NCBI GenBank assembly: GCA_016946835.1
Contig: JACVTC010000091.1
Coordinates: 110,001-162,500, forward strand
DNA length: 52,500 nucleotides
Source of the DNA: Neocallimastix lanati (nom. inval.)
Lineage: Eukaryota; Neocallimastigomycota; Neocallimastigomycetes; Neocallimastigales; Neocallimastigaceae
Direction of reading: 5' to 3'
Below are positions 45,433-52,500 of this stretch, one piece after another. The number at the start of each line of letters is the position of its first letter. Position 1 is the stretch's first letter. The position numbers and the translations under genes were made by a program. The notes below the pieces were generated by a model. That model was not told the origin of the DNA and ran no database searches. It saw nothing but the letters and a program-made list of their open reading frames with translations.

Positions 45433-47116
45433 ATGTTAATTGATAATAAAGGCGTATCAACAATTATTTCAAATCTTACTTTAGTTATTTCATTTTGCTT
45501 CTTTGTTGTAAGTTTTATGACAATATTAATTAAAAATTATATATAAAATTATAAAACAATTACATATATTCAATTTTATTAACAGTATTCCTTTTATTAA
45601 TATATATAATATATATGTATATATACATTTATTTTATTATTGATATAATTTTTTTTTTTATCATAATCATTAAAAATTTTAACAAAAATAAAAAAAAATT
45701 ATAGATTGGTTGGTTAATTTCATTCATCTCTTTAATTGTTTTTGGTGGTAGAAATTTCAACAAAACATGGCATTGGTGGTTAATTATTAATGGACTTATA
45801 AGTGTTTGTATTGTTTTTATAATAATTGAAAGAAATCTTATACAAGGTTATCGTTTTGCTGTATGTTTCAATATATATATATATATTTTAAATAAATAAC
45901 AAATTCGTTTATTTGTTTCTTTTTTACTTTACTAAAATATTACTAAAAAAAAAAAAAAAAAAAAAAAATATTATAAATAAATTGTTGTAAATGTAATGTA
46001 TAATTTATTATTAAAATTTACTAATTAAATGATATATGTGAACTTTATAACATTTAATAATAGCTTATGACTTACTTGGGTATTTGTATATCTTGGTCAA
46101 TTGGAGTTGTTAATGTAATTAATTAATATATTTGTTTAATAATAACAAAATAAATCATAATATATATTTAATGAAAATATATTATTAAAAAACTAATAAC
46201 ATTAAATCTTATTTTATTTATATTAGGAATTGTTACATTATGATTATTCTGCAGCTAATGCTGTTGGTGTTGGTAAGAAATATAATCTAAAATGAAATAT
46301 TTATATATAAATATATATATATATTTAAATTAAATTTTATTCAAATTTAAATGTTTAATAATAAAATTATGTTAAATGATACTTCAACTAATTTCAGGTC
46401 AATTATTAATTTCTGTTACTTATGTAAGTAAACTAATATTTATAATATATATGATATAATATAATATATAATATAATAATGATTTCATTATCTTTATATA
46501 CTATATATAATAATCTTATCTATATATTATTTGTTGGTATGAATTATGTAAATAATATATAGTTCATTTGGATTCTTTATTTCGGATGTGAAAAAGATAC
46601 TACAGTTGGTAAATTAACAAATTCCAATGGTATTTTAAGAAATGTTCAAACAACAAATAAAAATCCAAACAACAGTTATAACCTTCAAAGTGTTAATAAT
46701 GAAAACTCTATTCAAAATGAACCAAGTAATTCAATTATAGCAAATCAATCCACTAACCTTCGTGCTGAAGCTTTATTTGATTATAGTGCTAATAAAGAAG
46801 ATCCAAATGAAATTTCCTTCTCTCAAGGAGAAATTATGGATATTCTTGATAATAATGTAAAAAAAAAAAATATTATTATTATTTTAATTATTATTTAACT
46901 ATATATTAATTTTATAAGTCAACTGTTATTTAAAAATAAAATCAATTATAATTTTAAAAAATCAATATTAATAATAATTTCATTTAATTTATTATTATTT
47001 TTTTTTTTTTTTTTTAAAAAAAAAAAATTGAATTATAATAGGGTCGTTGGTGGCAAGCTAGAAAAGCAGATGGTACCATAGGTATTGTTCCATCCAACTT
47101 CTTCAAAGTCGTATAA
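45433..47116 (+). CDS. Sho1-like osmosensor/adaptor: four membrane segments and SH3 domain, seven exons
   Basis: Sho1 sits in the plasma membrane and recruits the Pbs2 MAPKK through its SH3 domain in the HOG osmostress pathway of yeasts. Exons are 45433-45507, 45705-45860, 46064-46114, 46227-46272, 46398-46423, 46563-46856 and 47042-47116, giving 240 residues. All introns start GT (GTAAGT, GTATGT, GTAATT, GTAAGA, GTAAGT, GTAAAA) and end AG, and every junction keeps phase. Four hydrophobic segments (about 11-43, 51-72, 76-95, 105-130) include YRFALMTYLG and FIWILYFG, typical of Sho1. After an Asn-rich linker the SH3 domain (184-240) shows ALFDYSA, EISFSQGE, GRWW (217-220) and PSNF (233-236). 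The linker is shorter than in yeast Sho1. The short exons 4 and 5 (46 and 26 bp) encode the loop and start of the fourth helix. Confidence 0.88.
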
Positions 47117-47203
47117 GTTACAAAGTATGACCACAATAAATAAAGATGAAAAATAAATGCAAATTATCACTAAAGAATAACAAAGATGTAAAATAATATT
47201 TAT

Positions 47204-47247
<44 letters not shown>

Positions 47248-47571
47248 AATAAATAATAATAATAATAATAAATAGGTAAAAAAAAAATAATAATAATAAT
47301 CGTATCACTTTTTTCATGATCAATATTTCTTAAAAAAAAATCAATTTCGAACTGGCTTTTATTCTCATACTTCGTCATATCAATTCGTACATCCCTATGA
47401 ATATAATAAAATAAAATAAAATAAAAAATAAATATATTTAAATAAAAAAAAAAAAATTTTTTTTTATATTATTATATTTTATTATTATATTTATTTATTT
47501 ATTTCTTTTTCTTTTTCTTTTTATTTTTATTTTTATTTTTATTTTTATTTTTATTTTTATTTTTATTTTTA

Positions 47572-47644
<73 letters not shown>

Positions 47645-47899
47645 GTTTCTTTTATGTTTTATAGTCTTATTTATGTGTTACATACGTATATTATTTTAAT
47701 TTTAATTATATTAATATTTTTATTCAAATATTTTACATAGAAGATGAGAAAGAAAGAAAGAAAGAAAGAAAGAAAAAAAAAAAAAAAAAATTAATTGTAT
47801 ATTTAATTATATATATTTATATATTTCATTTATTTTTTTTTTTTAAAAAAAAATTACCAAACAATACATTTAATCTTTAATTTTTCTAATATAATAACA

Positions 47900-47952
<53 letters not shown>

Positions 47953-48154
47953 ATTAATAAAATTTTATAGTGAAAAAATAAATATATATATTAATTAGTT
48001 CAAGTCCCCATAGCTATATTTTTTTTTTTTTTTTTTTTTTATTTATTTATATTTTTATATATTTTTTATTTTTATTTTTATTTAAATTTAATATCCTTAT
48101 ATATTTATATTTTTAAAGAGATATATTTATCTATAACTATTACATTAGAAGTAG

Positions 48155-48187
<33 letters not shown>

Positions 48188-48746
48188 TTATTAATCTTTA
48201 GAGTAAAGAATATATATATATATATATTTTAATCTCTCCTTCAAATACAAAATAAAAAAATAATTTTTTTTAATTATATAAAGTAAATAAAAATTAAATG
48301 ATATAGATATAGTTTTAAATAATATATATATATATATATATATTGAAGGAAAACATAATAGACATGATCCACATTTTATCTTGTTTTCCAAGTATTACCT
48401 TTCTTAAATAATATCAATAAATTATATATATATATATAATTATAATAATTATAATAATTATAATAGTGATAAAACAGTCATATGTATGTATAAGCATTAA
48501 CTAATTATAATTAATTGACAAATAAAATATTTGTATATATATATATATATATATACTTTTTCTTTCTTTCTTTTTTTTTTTTATTTTTTATTTTATATTA
48601 ATAATAACAAAACAGATATTTGTTTTACTCTGTAAATAATTTTGGAAAATATATTTAAAGAAGTCATTTAAATATTTAAATAAATTATTTTAAAAATATA
48701 AATTATAATATAGAATATATTACAATTTGTATATATAAATTTTGGA

Positions 48747-48786
<40 letters not shown>

Positions 48787-48860
48787 GCAACTAGTAACAT
48801 TATTATTTAAAACTCTAAATGGATTTTCAAAAAGATAAAAGATAAAAAAAATTGAATTAA
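47117..48860. other. AT-rich spacer with homopolymers and ATT array
   Basis: The Sho1 3' flank, then A runs at 47210-47244 and 47908-47950, a TTTTTA repeat (about 47510-47575), an ATT array (about 47575-47643) and TA repeats. No gene recognised. Short open frames here are repeat translations. Confidence 0.65.
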
Positions 48861-49275
48861 ATGATAATAATAAATAACATAAATAAACGAGAGGTTATAT
48901 TGGTAGCAAATAATAAAAATGGGACTACCATAGAAATATTAAAATATTATAAAAGAAATGAGTAGTAAAAAAAAAATTATATATTTATATCCTCTTTACT
49001 AATAAAAATTTTAATAAAGGATAATAATATAAAATTTTTAGAATTAATTTTTTTATTAAATCAAAAATTTTATATGATGATGTATTTATTAAATGGTTAT
49101 TTTTACTTATATGAAAATCAAGCAACGATTTCTCTTACGGAATTAAATCAAAAAAAAAAAAACTTTCTAATGAAAAATTAAAAAGTTTAACATTAGAAAA
49201 TGACTGCAACCATAATAACATTTATAATTATTCCAATAATGATCATTCTAATATTTCATATTTAAATAAAGCAAT

Positions 49276-49359
<84 letters not shown>

Positions 49360-50640
49360 ATATAACTCTATGTTTAATTGAACATGGAGTCAATACAGAT
49401 AAAGAAAATATATGAAGTGGTGAAACATCATTATTTATTGTATGTGAGAATAGAAATAAAGAAATAGTAGAAAACTTAGTAGAACGTAGAGCCGATATAA
49501 ATAACGATAAAATAATAATAATGATCGAATCCCATTATTTAATTTATGTAAAAGGTAAAAGTTGAGATAAAAAAAAAAAAAAATGATAAAATATTTAGTA
49601 GAATATGGATTAGATATATTAGATATAAATAAAATAAGTGAGTATAATGATACACTATTATGTAATACATTTGAGAATTAAAATAAAATAATAATAATAA
49701 TATTAGTAATAATAGTAATAATAGTAATAATAATAATAATAATAATAATTATAATAATAGAAGATTTAATAGAAAACTTGGAGTAGATATTAATAATGAA
49801 AATGGATATAATAATACTCCATTATTTAATACATGCAATGTTGAAAATACAGAAATAGTAAAATATATAATAGATATATATATATAACGAAAATAGGTAT
49901 GGCCGAACCCTATTAATTAATGCCTGTGAAAGTGGAAATAAAGAAATAAAGAGTCAGTAGAATATTTAATAGAATACGAATTAGATATAAAATAAAGATA
50001 GTATGTATAATGATACACCATTATTTAATTCATGTAACAATGGAAATAAAGAATTAATAGAATATTTAATGGAACTTGGAGGAGCATGTGTTTATTACGA
50101 AAAAGTGAATGGTCAAACCCCATCATTTATTGTATGTATGAAATGTTGGAAATAAAGAGTTAACAAAATGTTTAGGAGAAATTGGATCAGATAGAAATAC
50201 TAGTAAAAAAAAAAAAATAGACAAAGTGGGGAAACCTAAATATTTTATAAATATGAAAGTGAAAAATAAAGAACTACTGACGATGGTCGTTATTGGAGTA
50301 TAGATCATCGAAATCCCTCCGGATGGTATAATGATATGATATAGATATAATTGATATTGATCATTATTTTAAGGGATTTATCATCGCCTGATATATGATA
50401 AATGATGTTTAGTAAAAATTTTTAGTAGAACTTGGAGCAGATATCAATATAGAAAATGAATTGAATATAATGAAACCCCAATATTTAAAGCATACTATAG
50501 TAGAAATAAAGAATTAGTTGAATATTTTTAAGTGGAACATGGAGTAGATATTAAAAAAGATCCAACCCCATAATATAATATAAGCCAGAGTGAAAATAAA
50601 GATTTAATAATGTATTTATTAAAATTTAAAGTATATATTT
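48861..50640 (+). pseudogene. decayed ankyrin-repeat protein gene
   Basis: From an ATG at 48861 (MIIINNINKREV) broken frames give about nine ankyrin-like units. Recognisable pieces are EHGVNT and GETSLFIVCENRNKEIVENLVERRADIN near 49381-49500, LGVDINNENGYNNTPLFNTCNVENTEIVKYII near 49773-49870, and units with DTPLFNSCNNGNKELIEYLMELGG near 50000-50070. There is also LVELGADINIENELN near 50420 and VEHGVDIKKDPTP near 50534. These follow the ankyrin pattern TPLxxAxxxGxxxIVxxLLxxGADxN. Stops, frame shifts and an inserted 46-base A run (49283-49328) with TA repeats show it is dead. Ankyrin arrays of this Asn/Glu/Lys-rich kind are, from memory, numerous in anaerobic gut fungi. Confidence 0.7.
49283..49328. 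repeat. 46-base poly-A tract inside the ankyrin fossil
   Basis: Uninterrupted A run followed by TA dinucleotides. It interrupts the decayed repeat array. Confidence 0.9.
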
Positions 50641-50764
50641 AATATATATATATATATATAAATATATATATATATAATCGATTTTCTGCTTTCTATTAAT
50701 GTTTATTATTATTATTATTATTATAATAGAACTAAAAGAGTCTAAATAAGTTACATTTATTATA

Positions 50765-50940
50765 ATCTACTTCATGTTCTAACTATACATTCTCTTAATT
50801 TTATAATTCATTTTTCATATGCATTAAATTAATAGTGTTTCATTTTACTCTTTTTTTTTTTTTTTTTTTTTATATATCAACTCCAAGTTTTACTATATAT
50901 TCTACTAATTCTTAATTTCATATGCTTCATACTTTAATTA
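50765..50940 (-). pseudogene. ankyrin-repeat fragment on the opposite strand
   Basis: The minus strand reads ELVEYIVKLGVDI at about 50879-50917 and, in another frame, EHEVDY at about 50764-50781 after an NAYEK and a Cys-Ile-Val piece (about 50785-50825). Both are ends of ankyrin units (LVxxGADxN). The fragment is about two units long and faces the plus-strand fossil that ends near 50640, so the two are tail to tail. Short matches in AT-rich DNA can mislead, but the 13-residue piece fits the pattern exactly. Confidence 0.5.
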
Positions 50941-50944
50941 ATGA

Positions 50945-51411
50945 TATTTTTCCTACATTTTCAATTTAATTTTTTTTTTTTTTTTTTGGTTTATTTATAC
51001 TATATGAAAATTATTACTATAAATATATATTAATTTTTTTTTAAAATAATTAATAACAAAAAATTAAAAATTATTTCTTTATTAATTTTAAAAAAGGAAA
51101 CAATAGAACAACACAAAACAAAAAAAAAGACAAGAATATTTTATTATATTTTATCTTTTATTAATATTTAGTTTAGATATAAAGATTTAGTAAATAAAGA
51201 AATAAATTAGCAATATTATATACATTTTACTGTTTATAATAAACATTATATTTATATATATTTATATATATTATATATATATAAGTACGATTAATTAAAA
51301 AAAAAAAAGTATAGCCATTTTTAATAAAGATATTTTAACCAATTTTTTTTTTTTTTCTTATTCTAAAAAAAAATTTTAATACTTGGTTAATTTAATTTAA
51401 TGTTATCTCTA

Positions 51412-51450
<39 letters not shown>

Positions 51451-51790
51451 TTATCCATGTTCCTATTAATCGTTTTTTTTTTTTTTTTTTTTTTACTTAT
51501 TTATTAATAATATATATATATATATTTTATTTTATCTATATATGTATAAATTAAACACTACATCAACTGTAACCATTCTTTTTTTGTAATGAATTAAGAT
51601 AATAATAATAGTAATAATAATAATAATAATAATATATATATATATATATATAAAAACACAACGAAATTAAAAATAAAATGAAATATTTCATTAATATATA
51701 TAAACATATATAAGATTTTACTTTTATTTATATATAAAATTAAATAAAAAAAAATTTTTTTTTTCTTCTCAATAAGGCTTGAAAAGGTTT

Positions 51791-51833
<43 letters not shown>

Positions 51834-51950
51834 AAAACATCCATATACATGCATAAAATTGTAAAGTATAAAAAAAAATAAAAAATTAAATAAAGAAATT
51901 AATAAAGAAATACATTTCAATATTTATAGAATTTAAAATGAATAAAATGG

Positions 51951-51985
<35 letters not shown>

Positions 51986-52500
51986 AATTAAAATTTATAT
52001 ATATATATATTTTAATGCATTGATAAAAATAATAAATGAAATAAAATAAAAATACAGAAAAAAAAATTTTTTTTTTACTGATAAATTAATTCTTAGTGTA
52101 ATTTGTTTTTTTATTTTAAAAAAAAAAAAAATCTATTAAAACAAAAACTTTAAAAAGTTAAAAATCAAATTAAATAATATAAAAAAAAAAAAAAAAAAAA
52201 TAAAGAAAAAAAAGAAAAAAGAAAAAAAAAGAGATAAATAATAAATAGATAAATTATATTATAGTCATTCACTGAATAATTAATATATTGATAATATTGA
52301 TAATATATGTATACTTCTTTTTTTAAGACAGTTTTATTAATTATTATATTTATATATTTATATGGAATAAAAAAATAAAAAAGAAAAAGAAAACCTCTTT
52401 ATTTTATTTTTTAATCGAATTCTAAATTATTATAAACTTTTATGATTTAAAAAAAAAAAACATGAAATGAATCATGATATAAATTATTTCACTACACACA
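50945..52500. other. AT-rich spacer to the window end
   Basis: T and A runs (about 51420-51445, 51471-51494, 51795-51831, 51949-51982), TA repeats and an AAT array near 51601-51632. No gene, RNA or element recognised. Confidence 0.65.

Overview
The window looks like nuclear DNA of an anaerobic gut fungus (Neocallimastigomycota). Spacer DNA is almost pure A+T, with homopolymer runs of 40 to 56 bases and long AT-rich introns. The proteins carry long Asn/Ser tracts, and two host genes, a division 2 chitin synthase and a Sho1-type osmosensor, are fungal in kind. Decayed ankyrin-repeat arrays also fit this group. Other AT-rich eukaryotes with poly-Asn proteins, such as Dictyostelium, are unlikely because of those two genes. 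The assignment rests on gene content and composition only.

Three host genes are clear. A three-exon RidA/Mmf1-family imine deaminase lies at 2205-2936 (+). A very long chitin synthase lies at 9496-19226 (-); its two large open frames join in phase across one 794-bp intron to give about 2978 residues. A seven-exon Sho1-like protein with four membrane segments and a C-terminal SH3 domain lies at 45433-47116 (+). The last two belong to the cell wall and to osmotic/wall-stress signalling. Nothing here shows an operon-like or co-regulated arrangement.

Most of the remaining information content is mobile or fossil DNA. Decayed APE-type LINE copies lie at 3250-3760, 4290-6250 and 6450-8160 (+) and at 23931-25370 (-). 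A ruined Ty3/gypsy gag-pol lies at 26350-28350 (+). Next to it, at about 28400-29338 (-), is a frame-shifted reading frame that resembles the jelly-roll capsid proteins of CRESS-DNA viruses. Ankyrin-repeat fossils lie at 48861-50640 (+) and 50765-50940 (-).

The centrepiece is a nested pair of young LTR retrotransposons. A Ty1/copia element (32516-44182, 255-bp LTRs, target duplication ATTAT) was hit inside its gag by a complete Ty3/gypsy chromovirus-like element (33201-40026, 642-bp LTRs, target duplication ATTTC). Each LTR pair looks identical by eye, and the copia frame would be continuous without the insertion. The gypsy LTR contains tRNA-like A-box and B-box sequences, and its leader holds a compact set of stems in a cloverleaf-like arrangement.

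The long gene-free stretches (about 1-2200, 8170-9440, 19227-23930, 29350-32515, 44190-45430, 47117-48860 and 50940-52500) hold mainly homopolymers, TTTA microsatellites, ATT microsatellites and a TTATTTA heptamer minisatellite.
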